A stretch of DNA of 6,208 nt from NCBI GenBank assembly GCA_946183895.1, contig CAMHDX010000061.1:1-6208 (forward strand), read 5' to 3'. Each line of letters starts with the position of its first letter. Positions within the stretch are counted from its first letter, which is position 1. The notes below the pieces were generated by a model. That model was not told where the DNA came from. It did not search any database and was given only the letters and a program-made list of their open reading frames with translations. This DNA is from an uncultured Porphyromonadaceae bacterium. Lineage in GTDB: Bacteria > Bacteroidota > Bacteroidia > Bacteroidales > Muribaculaceae. A program made the position numbers and the translations under genes. Positions 1 through 6,208 of the stretch are shown here, one piece after another.

Positions 1-1
1 C

Positions 2-613
2 GACACTTGCCGCAATTATGCCGTCAACGAGGACAACTTCCTGTTCACGTCACAACTGGGCTACAAGGCGGCGCACAACTGGTACTACAGCGCGATGCTG
101 CAGTTCAAGACGCAGTTCTTCAACAACTACAAGAGCAACACCCGCGACATGAAGGCGGCGTTCCTGTCGCCGGGCGAGTTGAACCTGGGTCTGGGTATGA
201 CCTATAGCCATAAGAAGGACGACGGCACCCGCACCTTCACGCTCGCCATCGCCCCCTTGTCCTACAACCTGAAGATTTGCCGCAACATCACCGACCTGGA
301 CCCGACCGCATTCGGCATCAAGGAGGGTCATCACACCCAGAGCGACTTCGGTAGCAACCTCGAGGCGAAGTTGATGATGAAGTTCGGTGCCAACATCACG
401 TGGAACAGTCGCTTGTATGTGTTCACCAACTACAAGTATGTGCAAGGCGACTTTGAGAACACGTTCGACTTCTTGATTACGCGCTACTTGAGCACCAAGA
501 TTTCGGCACACCTGCGCTACGACAAGTCTCAGCCTCGCGACAAGAAGTGGAAGTACTGGCAGTTTAAGGAAATTCTGAGTTTCGGTTTGACATACCGATT
601 CGCGACAAACTGA
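2..613 (+). CDS. DUF3078-like outer-membrane beta-barrel protein, 3' part only
   Basis: The reading frame is open from the first complete codon of the window, so the start and signal peptide lie upstream; 203 codons plus TGA are visible. The product alternates aromatic and polar residues in short strands separated by charged turns, as expected of an outer-membrane beta-barrel. It includes AAHNWYYSAMLQFKTQF near the visible start, the turn FLSPGELNLGLGMTY, and a last strand LSFGLTYRFATN. The first two blocks resemble the C-terminal half of DUF3078 proteins, a Bacteroidota family of uncharacterised outer-membrane proteins; this is recognition from memory, not a search. The precise role and any ligand are unknown. 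Only 15 bases separate its stop from the next gene, which suggests cotranscription with the two small exported proteins downstream. An internal ATG at 95 falls inside a barrel strand and is not a credible start. Confidence 0.8.
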   Translation, partial: DTCRNYAVNEDNFLFTSQLGYKAAHNWYYSAMLQFKTQFFNNYKSNTRDMKAAFLSPGELNLGLGMTYSHKKDDGTRTFTLAIAPLSYNLKICRNITDLDPTAFGIKEGHHTQSDFGSNLEAKLMMKFGANITWNSRLYVFTNYKYVQGDFENTFDFLITRYLSTKISAHLRYDKSQPRDKKWKYWQFKEILSFGLTYRFATN

Positions 614-628
614 TAGCTGTAGTGGACA

Positions 629-1228
629 ATGATGAGGCGGTGCATACTATTGATAATGGTCGTGTGGGCGCTGCTGGCAGTAGCGAACGACCACCTGGAC
701 AGGGTAGCGCGATTTGTCGACTCGATGGACGAGACGGCGATGATGCGCTGGTGTGACACGTCGCCCGTGCAGGGACTGGAGGGCGTGTGGTATTATCCCG
801 CCGAGAATGTCACAATGGGAATACGCCGCTGCGAATACTCGCATCCGCACAACGACTGCTATGTCATCATCATGCTCGCCAACGACAACGACCTCGAGTT
901 GTTGCCCGGCACCGTGATGGGGCACATTGAGCAAAGCGCCGTGAGCAACCGCTTCAAGCTCACGCTCTTTAGCGAGCGCGACCATGTCACGTTGCTGCGC
1001 CCGGTGGAGATGGTGGCAGCACTCAACGACAAGAGCGACGAGTTGACCTTTGACCCGCCGCACTGGAATGTCAAGGTGAGAGTTAACCTTGTCCGCTTTT
1101 TGCCCACCATCTTCGGCAAGCTTGCCGGAGTGTCGGTCATACCCGAAATCAAGGGCGAGCGCCTGCCCATCGGCTTCAAGAAGGTGTATCCTAATGTCCA
1201 ACGCCGCGAGCGAGTGCGATACCTATGA
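629..1228 (+). CDS. Hypothetical exported protein, about 199 aa
   Basis: I do not recognise this with certainty as a named family. The N-terminus (MMRRCILLIMVVWALLAVAND) has a basic start, a hydrophobic core and an AVA motif, consistent with signal peptidase I cleavage after about residue 19. Cys5 is too early to be a lipobox cysteine. The mature part contains a block GLEGVWYYPAENVTMGIRR that looks like an edge of a small beta-sheet domain, then LELLPGTVMGHIE, and ends with the basic stretch around IGFKKVYPNVQRRERVRYL. The 'EGVW.YP' plus 'LLPGTV.G' arrangement suggests a small beta-rich domain, vaguely lipocalin-like, but this is a guess. Start: two consecutive ATGs (629 and 632) are equally possible. 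The stop overlaps the next start in an ATGA, a usual sign of translational coupling, so it probably works with or is expressed with its neighbours. Location is probably periplasm or outer membrane. Confidence 0.8.
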   Translation: MMRRCILLIMVVWALLAVANDHLDRVARFVDSMDETAMMRWCDTSPVQGLEGVWYYPAENVTMGIRRCEYSHPHNDCYVIIMLANDNDLELLPGTVMGHIEQSAVSNRFKLTLFSERDHVTLLRPVEMVAALNDKSDELTFDPPHWNVKVRVNLVRFLPTIFGKLAGVSVIPEIKGERLPIGFKKVYPNVQRRERVRYL

Positions 1229-1737
1229 GAAAATATTTATCCATAATAGTGATTGTGCTTGCCACCGCATTGTCGGCAATGGCACAGCGCGTCAAGACCA
1301 CCGCGGGCAATCTGGCGGTGAGCGCCGAGGCACCAGTTGCCCGCATCAATGCCGGCACGGTTGTCGACACTGTCGCGGCGCCGGCGGGTGCTGAGCCGTT
1401 CACCCAGGAGGACATCACGCTGCGTGGCTATAGCAAGCGTGTGAGTGACAACAAGGAGTGCGTGTTTGTGACCAACAACACCACGCGCCCCATCGCCGCG
1501 GTGCACCTGTTGCTGCGCTATCGCACCCTTGACGGCACCTTGATTGCCGAGCGCGAGGTGACCTTGCGGTGCAATGTCGCCCCGCGGGCTGCCGCGATGT
1601 GCGAGTTCCGCACGTTTGACACCCATCATGAGTACTACTATGTTCAGAGCGGCAAGTCTCGCAAGAGTGCCGTGCCCTATGACATCTCTTACCATGTGTT
1701 GGGTTACGACGTGACAGTGGGCAGGGCGGCTCACTGA
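1225..1737 (+). CDS. Hypothetical exported protein, 170 aa, with a single beta-sandwich-like domain
   Basis: The first 20 residues form a clear signal peptide (MRKYLSIIVIVLATALSAMA, cleavage expected before Gln21). A low-complexity Ala/Val-rich linker to about residue 60 follows. The C-terminal 105 residues look like one compact beta-sandwich: KECVFVTNNTTRPIAAVHL, LRYRTLDGTLIAEREVTL, then FDTHHEYYYVQSGKSRKSA and a final YDISYHVLGYDVTVG. The pattern 'V.NNT..PI.AV...LRY...DG.....R.V' resembles FxLYD-type or other 'extracellular transport/assembly' domains in which a side chain of a structure is described, but no function can be assigned. It overlaps the preceding gene by four bases (ATGA at 1225-1228), so the two are almost certainly cotranslated. 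About 100 bases separate it from the protease gene. Confidence 0.85.
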   Translation: MRKYLSIIVIVLATALSAMAQRVKTTAGNLAVSAEAPVARINAGTVVDTVAAPAGAEPFTQEDITLRGYSKRVSDNKECVFVTNNTTRPIAAVHLLLRYRTLDGTLIAEREVTLRCNVAPRAAAMCEFRTFDTHHEYYYVQSGKSRKSAVPYDISYHVLGYDVTVGRAAH

Positions 1738-1839
1738 TGACAAGCGAATTCAAGTTTCGGCTGAGTGTGTAGGCTTTTATCAAGAATTTTATTAACAGCC
1801 TTGAACCATTAGGGCAAGGATTTATATAACTAAGTGGCT

Positions 1840-3960
1840 ATGAAACGATTGTTGCTTATTCTCGTGGCGATGGCGGGTGTCGTGGCATACGCGGGAGTGT
1901 TGTCACCCTCGGCACGAATGTTGATTAATAGCGGGTCAACGGCTCGCAAGGCCCCCGGCGACCGCGTGTGTCGCGTGATAATGACTGTGGACCACTATGA
2001 CGCGTCTGTGTGCGAGATGCTCGCCGATGCCGGTGGCGTAGTTGAGAGCCATGCCGGCGATGTGGTGGTGGCGCGGGTGCCGGTGTCCCGTCTTGAGGCG
2101 CTCGCCATGTGTCCTGTGGTGCAGTGTGTTGAGGCGGAGCGTGAGGTGGAGCCCGCAACGCTGATTGCCCGCGGACTGACCAATGTTGATAAGGTGCACG
2201 CCGGCACCGGTCTCAAAAGGGCCTTCACCGGCAAGGGCGTTGTGGTGGGAGTGATTGACACCGGATTTGAGTTCAATCACATCGCGTTCAAGGACGCGTC
2301 GGGCAACAGTCGCATCAAGGCGGTTTATCTGCCCGGAGTGACCGATGGCACGTCGCCTGTGTTCGGTGACGAAACCTTGCCCGGCAGCCACTACACCACC
2401 GCCGAGCAGATAGCCGCGTTGACGTGCGACACCGAGCGCTCAACCCACGGCACTCACACTGCAAGCACTGCAGCCGGCACTATCATTGACGGCTTGGGTG
2501 GCATGGCTCCGGACGCCGACATTGTGTTGTGCGGACTGGGAGACCGCTTGACCGATGCCAACATCCTGAACAGTATGTTCTACATCGCCAGCATCGCCGA
2601 GCAGCTTGACGAGCCCTACGTCATCAGCATCAGCATCGGCAGCAACGATGGTCCTCACAACGGGTTGACCGGCTTTAATCGATACATCGATGCCATCAGC
2701 GATGATGGCGGCATCGTGGTGATATCGACCGGCAATGACGGCAACAAGAAGATGCACCTGTCGCACACCTTTAGCACCGATGATGAGCAGGTGGCGTCAA
2801 TCCTTAGCACAATCAGCTACACCAACGCCGGCATGACAGCGTGGAGCGCCGGCGGCGAGGCCTTCTCCGGGCGGCTGGAGCTCATCAAGCTTGCGACCGG
2901 CGAGCTGGTGTATGCCTTCCCTGAGGTGACTGATGACGGCTACGTCTTGTCGGCAGACCCCACGAGCGAACACTACGACGAGGAGTTCGCGACTTATTTC
3001 ACAACCGCCACAATAGCGCAAATGGCAGCGGGACAGGATGCGCAGACGGGTACGCACACTGTGCAGGGCATTGTGGTGGGCGACCTGACGGTTGACAAAT
3101 CATCTTATCGCCTGGCGATGCGGTTGACAGGCAAGGCTGGCACGCGCGTGGACGCGTGGCCGTTTGTCAGCGCCCACCAGTTCACGAGCCACGGCGGGAT
3201 GACGGGCTACGTTGACGGCGACAACCTCATCTCGGTGAGCGACATGGCATGCGCGCCGACTGCGATAACCGTCGGCGCCTACATCGGCGCGAATTCCTAC
3301 ACCGGCATTACAGGACAAACCTATACACAGAGCAGTTACACACCGATTGGCGATGTGGGTGCATTCTCGAGCTACGGCACCGACCTGGGCGGTCAGGTGC
3401 ATCCCACCATCACGGCGCCGGGCACCCAAGTGCTGGCGGCGGTGAGCAGATATTGCACCACCTTTGTCAGCGACAATGCCAAGTACGCCAACAAGGTGAC
3501 CGTTGATGGCACTGACTATTACTACGGGGCGTACAGTGGCACCTCAATGTCGACTCCGGTGGTTGCCGGCGTCGTGGCACTGATGCTGGAGTTGAACCCC
3601 AAGCTGACTGCCGGCCAGGTGAAGACGTTGTTGCAGTCAAATGCCACCCATGATAGCTACACGGCGGCAAAGTCGGCACGCTTTGGTGGCGGCAAGGTTG
3701 ACGCCCTGGCTGTGATGGCAGGCCCCACGACCGGAGTGAATGATGTCAAGATGGGCGACGCGCCCTTTGCGGCAATGACCGCCGACGGTAGCATCGTTGT
3801 CGTGCTGCCCACAGGTGCCACGGGAGTGACAATCTACGACATCTCGGGGCGGCAAGTAGGCGCAGCGACCGGTGTCGACGGTGTGGCGCGCGTCGAGGGG
3901 TTGCCTCACGGCGTGTATGTCGCCGTCGCTGCCGGACATGGCGTCAAAGTGGTCCTGTAG
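1840..3960 (+). CDS. S8 (subtilisin-family) serine protease with T9SS type A sorting domain
   Basis: This is a secreted endopeptidase of 706 residues counted from ATG at 1840. A GTG six bases upstream (1834) is in frame, but the ATG puts the signal peptide (MKRLLLILVAMAGVVAYA, cleaved before Gly19) in standard form. Residues 41-104 resemble an inhibitor I9-type propeptide. The catalytic triad is complete: Asp140 in VVVGVIDTGFEFNH, His203 in STHGTHTAST, and Ser569 in SGTSMSTPVVAG, with oxyanion Asn299 in ISTGNDG. About 160 residues between the Asn and Ser blocks (roughly 308-465) lack subtilase motifs and look like an inserted beta-rich domain, as in CspA/B-like subtilases. The last 75 residues form a T9SS type A domain: VTIYDISGRQV (663-673), LPHGVYVAV (688-696) and terminal GVKVVL. 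Inference: exported by Sec, then T9SS, and released or anchored at the surface by a PorU-type sortase such as the one encoded next. No clear TAnnTTTG promoter was found in 1738-1839, so it may be read through from the upstream genes; a strong terminator follows. The substrate is unknown. Confidence 0.93.
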   Translation: MKRLLLILVAMAGVVAYAGVLSPSARMLINSGSTARKAPGDRVCRVIMTVDHYDASVCEMLADAGGVVESHAGDVVVARVPVSRLEALAMCPVVQCVEAEREVEPATLIARGLTNVDKVHAGTGLKRAFTGKGVVVGVIDTGFEFNHIAFKDASGNSRIKAVYLPGVTDGTSPVFGDETLPGSHYTTAEQIAALTCDTERSTHGTHTASTAAGTIIDGLGGMAPDADIVLCGLGDRLTDANILNSMFYIASIAEQLDEPYVISISIGSNDGPHNGLTGFNRYIDAISDDGGIVVISTGNDGNKKMHLSHTFSTDDEQVASILSTISYTNAGMTAWSAGGEAFSGRLELIKLATGELVYAFPEVTDDGYVLSADPTSEHYDEEFATYFTTATIAQMAAGQDAQTGTHTVQGIVVGDLTVDKSSYRLAMRLTGKAGTRVDAWPFVSAHQFTSHGGMTGYVDGDNLISVSDMACAPTAITVGAYIGANSYTGITGQTYTQSSYTPIGDVGAFSSYGTDLGGQVHPTITAPGTQVLAAVSRYCTTFVSDNAKYANKVTVDGTDYYYGAYSGTSMSTPVVAGVVALMLELNPKLTAGQVKTLLQSNATHDSYTAAKSARFGGGKVDALAVMAGPTTGVNDVKMGDAPFAAMTADGSIVVVLPTGATGVTIYDISGRQVGAATGVDGVARVEGLPHGVYVAVAAGHGVKVVL

Positions 3961-3981
3961 GGCTCATTTATTGAACACATC

Positions 3982-4047
3982 AGGCTCGCAACTCAGGTTC
4001 AGGTGGCTGATTGGCCTGCCGTAACCGGGAGTGGCGAGCCTTTTTTT
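3982..4047 (+). terminator. Strong intrinsic terminator after the S8 protease gene
   Basis: The arms AGGCTCGC (3982-3989) and GCGAGCCT (4034-4041) pair perfectly. After one A/G mismatch the stem continues with ACTC (3991-3994) against GAGT (4029-4032). Inside, GGTT/AACC (3996-3999 with 4023-4026) and CAGG/CCTG (4000-4003 with 4015-4018) can extend the stem with small bulges. Seven T residues (4041-4047) follow directly. This is the classical hairpin plus U-run and begins 21 bases after the protease stop codon. It separates the protease unit from porU. Confidence 0.88.
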
Positions 4048-4105
4048 GCGCCATTGGGTGTCGTGTCGTCGGGTAGGGTAGTGGAATGAGCCGCTGTACA
4101 ATAAA

Positions 4106-4130
4106 CGCGCGCGCGAAGCGTTAAAAAAAA
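4106..4130. repeat. (CG)5 alternating run followed by an A8 tract
   Basis: Ten bases of strict CG alternation (4106-4115) are followed within seven bases by eight consecutive A residues (4123-4130). AACGC (4104-4108) and GCGTT (4118-4122) could also pair as a short hairpin. It lies between the terminator and the porU promoter. Function is not evident; it may only be compositional, or act as an UP-like or DNA-flexibility element upstream of the promoter. Confidence 0.45.
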
Positions 4131-4143
4131 CAAAGGGACACAA

Positions 4144-4173
4144 TTAAACGCGGCAAAGTTTGCACGCGGTTAA
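4144..4173. promoter_or_regulatory. 30-bp imperfect palindrome overlapping the porU promoter, candidate operator
   Basis: The left arm reads TTAA-A-CGCG-GCAAA (4144-4157) and the right arm TTTGC-A-CGCG-GTTAA (4159-4173) around a central G at 4158. The arms are reverse complements except for one mismatch (A4148 against G4169) and one extra A (4164). The dyad covers the candidate -33 element TTTG (4159-4162) and ends 11 bases before the -7 box. That placement suits a repressor or activator binding site, but no regulator is encoded in the window and a role is inferred only from symmetry and position. Confidence 0.45.
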
Positions 4174-4192
4174 TGTTTTTTGTTTACCTTTG
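4159..4192 (+). promoter_or_regulatory. Bacteroidota-type promoter for porU
   Basis: TACCTTTG at 4185-4192 matches the Bacteroidota -7 consensus TAnnTTTG exactly. A TTTG at 4159-4162 can serve as the -33 element; the 22-base spacer is slightly longer than the usual 19-21. Transcription would then begin near 4197-4201, giving a 5' leader of about 20 bases before the ATG at 4220. The region around it is AT-rich (T6 run at 4176-4181), unlike the GC-rich genes. Confidence 0.7.
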
Positions 4193-4219
4193 TAATTTGA
4201 ATAGGTTAATACTCGACAG

Positions 4220-6208
4220 ATGAACACTATCAGTAAGATATACCACAATATGCGCCGCGTGATGACGTCAGTCGTGGCGGCATTGGCAACATTCATGCCG
4301 ATGATGGGCTTTGACTCATCGCACTACACCACGGCGTCACGTTTGTCCACGGGCAAGTGGGTCAAGGTGAGCGTGCCCCAGGACGGCTTGTATCGCATCA
4401 CTGATGACGACGCGCGCCGCTGGGGTTTCACCGGCGTTGCCAACTTGCGTGTGTACGGTTACGGCGGTCACATGATGTCGGAGTGCTTGACAGCCGATAT
4501 CCCCGATGACCTGCCGCAGTTGCCGGTGATGCGTGCCGGCGGCTCGATAGTGTTCTGGGGTGCCGGTCCCACGTCATGGATTGCGATACCCGGCGCCGAC
4601 TTGACCTATGTCCAGCAGCAGCATGCCTATGCTACCGCCGGCTATTACTTGATTACCGAGGACGCGTCGGTCGAGGAGCTGTCGGTGCCCGCGGGTGGTG
4701 TGGAGGCCGCCGTTGCCGAGGCGGCGACTACCGGTACCGCCCGATTGTATCATGAGAGCGAGCTGGTGAATCCCGGTCAGACCGGCCGCAACCTGCTGGG
4801 CGAGGACATCTCGTCGCGCGCGTTCACCGTGTCGTTTGACCTGCCCGGTCGTGTGGCGGGCACGCCGGTTGTTGTCCGCACCGACATCGGTTCGGGCTCC
4901 ACGTCGACCAATGGCTCGGTGAGCTTTACCGCCAACGGTACTCGTGTTGCCGCTGTGGGCGATGAATCAATCACCCGCATCACCGACCCCCACCACCAGC
5001 ATTATTATCCCACCAGCCATGTGCGTGTGCTTGACGACATTGACGGCGAGCACCTCAACTGGACTGTGACCTATGGCTCGGTGCCCAACATCAAGATTGC
5101 GCGTTTGGACTTTGTAACTGTCAACTATGAGCGCGCCCTGAGCCTGAGCGGCGGTGAGCCGTTGCTCTTTGGCGACGCCGAGGCTACTCAAGGCAAGCCC
5201 TATCGCCTGAGCGGCACCGGCTCGGCGCGCGTGTGGGACGTGACAGAGCCCGGCAAGCCGGTTGACGTGACCGATGCCTCGGGCGAGGCAACGACCGACT
5301 TTGTCGCCGCCTATAGCGGTGCGCGCGAGTATGTCGCCTTTAACCCCGACGCGGTGGCCTCATTGCCCTCACCCACAATGGTGGGAGCTGTGGCTAACCA
5401 GAATATCCATGGCGAGGAAACGCCCGACATGATAATCCTGGCTCCGAGCGAGTACCTCGAGCAGGCGCAGCGCATCGCCTCGCTGCATGAGCGCCTTGAC
5501 ACAATGCGTGTGCTGGTGCTCAACCACGCGCTGGTGTTCAACGAGTTCAACAGCGGCACGCCCGACGTGATGGCTTATCGCAGCCTGTGCAAGATGTTCT
5601 ATGACCGCGGTGCCGATGAGCAGGGCCACCGGTTGCGCTACCTGTTGCTGATGGGTGGTGCGACCTATGACAACCGTTTGGTATCTGATAAACTCAAGGG
5701 TGACACCACGCCTCGGGTACTCATTTGGCAAAGCGAGGAGAGTGCGTTTGAGAGTACGTCCTACTGTACCGACGACTGCCTGGGTGTGCTCGCCGATGAT
5801 AGCGGTCCGCTATTCTACCGCTACAACATCGACATTGCCGTGGGACGCATGCCGGCTCGCTCGGCTGCCGACCTGCGTGTGATGGTCGACAAGGCGGTCA
5901 ACTACATGACCGTGCCCGACTATGGGGTGTGGAAGAACAACTTCCTCTACCTCGCCGATGACGAGGATGCCGGAGTGCACATGCGTCAAGGCGAGATCTT
6001 CATCGAGCGCATGAAGGACAATGGTGGCGCCGATGTGATCAACAACCACTTGTACATTGATGCCTTCCCTGCCGTGTCGCAGGGCGCGGGCCGTGCCTAT
6101 CCGGCGGCGCGTGAGGCCTTCTACAATAGTCTGACCGAGGGCCAGTTGATGTGGCTCTATATCGGTCATGCCAATCCCAACAGCATGACAGGCAACGGCA
6201 TGGTGCAG
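4220..6208 (+). CDS. porU: Type IX secretion system sortase PorU (C25 gingipain-like family), 5' part
   Basis: The frame is open from ATG 4220 to the window end (663 codons; PorU proteins are usually about 1100-1200). PorU is the surface cysteine protease/sortase that cleaves C-terminal sorting domains from T9SS cargo and attaches cargo to A-LPS. A signal peptide is visible (basic RR at 12-13, hydrophobic to about residue 30); ATG 4250 (Met11) is an alternative start. The N-terminal domain has the PorU-typical LSTGKWVKVSVPQDGLYRI (42-60) and RVYGYGG (77-83). The C25 domain begins near residue 401: NEFNSGTPDVMAYR (441-454), LLLMGGATYDNR (475-486), DIAVGRMPAR (538-547), and LYIGHANPNS, where His650 aligns with the catalytic histidine of the usual YTGHGG motif. 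The catalytic Cys is expected about 33 residues further on, outside the window. Its own promoter and the upstream terminator indicate an independent transcription unit. In many Bacteroidota porV follows. Confidence 0.9.
   Translation, partial: MNTISKIYHNMRRVMTSVVAALATFMPMMGFDSSHYTTASRLSTGKWVKVSVPQDGLYRITDDDARRWGFTGVANLRVYGYGGHMMSECLTADIPDDLPQLPVMRAGGSIVFWGAGPTSWIAIPGADLTYVQQQHAYATAGYYLITEDASVEELSVPAGGVEAAVAEAATTGTARLYHESELVNPGQTGRNLLGEDISSRAFTVSFDLPGRVAGTPVVVRTDIGSGSTSTNGSVSFTANGTRVAAVGDESITRITDPHHQHYYPTSHVRVLDDIDGEHLNWTVTYGSVPNIKIARLDFVTVNYERALSLSGGEPLLFGDAEATQGKPYRLSGTGSARVWDVTEPGKPVDVTDASGEATTDFVAAYSGAREYVAFNPDAVASLPSPTMVGAVANQNIHGEETPDMIILAPSEYLEQAQRIASLHERLDTMRVLVLNHALVFNEFNSGTPDVMAYRSLCKMFYDRGADEQGHRLRYLLLMGGATYDNRLVSDKLKGDTTPRVLIWQSEESAFESTSYCTDDCLGVLADDSGPLFYRYNIDIAVGRMPARSAADLRVMVDKAVNYMTVPDYGVWKNNFLYLADDEDAGVHMRQGEIFIERMKDNGGADVINNHLYIDAFPAVSQGAGRAYPAAREAFYNSLTEGQLMWLYIGHANPNSMTGNGMVQ

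Noticed and set aside
50..511. Long minus-strand open frame opposite the DUF3078-like gene
   Set aside because: It is a shadow of the GC-rich coding strand; the product is His/Val/Arg-rich without any domain, signal peptide or recognisable motif.
647..1201. 184-codon minus-strand frame opposite the first small exported protein
   Set aside because: Fully antisense to a gene with a signal peptide and coupled neighbours; the product looks like a frame shadow (His/Val-rich, no motif).
1237..1743. 168-codon minus-strand frame opposite the second small exported protein
   Set aside because: The plus-strand gene has a clear signal peptide and start coupling; the antisense product is low-complexity and unrecognisable.
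1771..1800. Possible hairpin (GGCT...AGCC) with T-rich bases between the small genes and the protease
   Set aside because: Only four base pairs with an AT-rich loop and no T-run after the right arm; too weak to call a terminator.
1834..1839. GTG start six bases upstream of the protease ATG
   Set aside because: It adds only Met-Ala before a standard MKR signal-peptide start; ATG at 1840 is the more usual start and gives a normal n-region.
4191..4199. Second possible -7 box (TAATTTG)
   Set aside because: It lacks one base of the TAnnTTTG spacing, whereas the overlapping TACCTTTG just upstream matches exactly.
4777..6169. Several minus-strand frames inside porU
   Set aside because: The plus frame is open for 663 codons with C25/PorU motifs throughout; the antisense frames are short and without motifs.

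Overview
The window looks like chromosomal DNA from a GC-rich member of the Bacteroidales, plausibly a Muribaculaceae-like gut bacterium. That placement is inferred from protein families and promoter style; no rRNA or other taxonomic marker is present. The evidence is a DUF3078-type outer-membrane protein, a subtilase with a type IX secretion (T9SS) C-terminal sorting domain, a PorU-type T9SS sortase, a TAnnTTTG (Bacteroidota-type) -7 promoter box, and start codons without clear Shine-Dalgarno sequences. All genes are on the + strand.

Layout: (1) 2-613 is the 3' part of a DUF3078-like outer-membrane beta-barrel gene. (2) 629-1228 and 1225-1737 encode two small exported proteins of unknown function. 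The first starts 15 bases after the barrel gene and the two overlap by four bases (ATGA), so these three genes probably form one operon. (3) After about 100 AT-rich bases comes a subtilisin-family (S8) protease, 1840-3960, with signal peptide, propeptide-like region, complete Asp/His/Ser triad, a large insertion in the catalytic domain, and a T9SS type A sorting domain at its end. (4) 3961-4219 is intergenic. It holds a strong branched hairpin terminator, a (CG)5 run followed by an A-tract, a 30-bp imperfect palindrome and a Bacteroidota-type promoter. (5) 4220-6208 is the first 663 codons of porU, the T9SS C25-family sortase; it is cut by the window end before the expected catalytic cysteine.

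How the genes fit together: PorU is the cell-surface sortase that removes C-terminal sorting domains from T9SS cargo and transfers the cargo to anionic lipopolysaccharide. The protease just upstream carries such a domain, so sortase and a likely client lie side by side, though in separate transcription units divided by the terminator. The whole window is cell-envelope and secretion related. I saw no mobile element, CRISPR array, tRNA or rRNA. The least explained items are the two small exported proteins and the palindrome overlapping the porU promoter.
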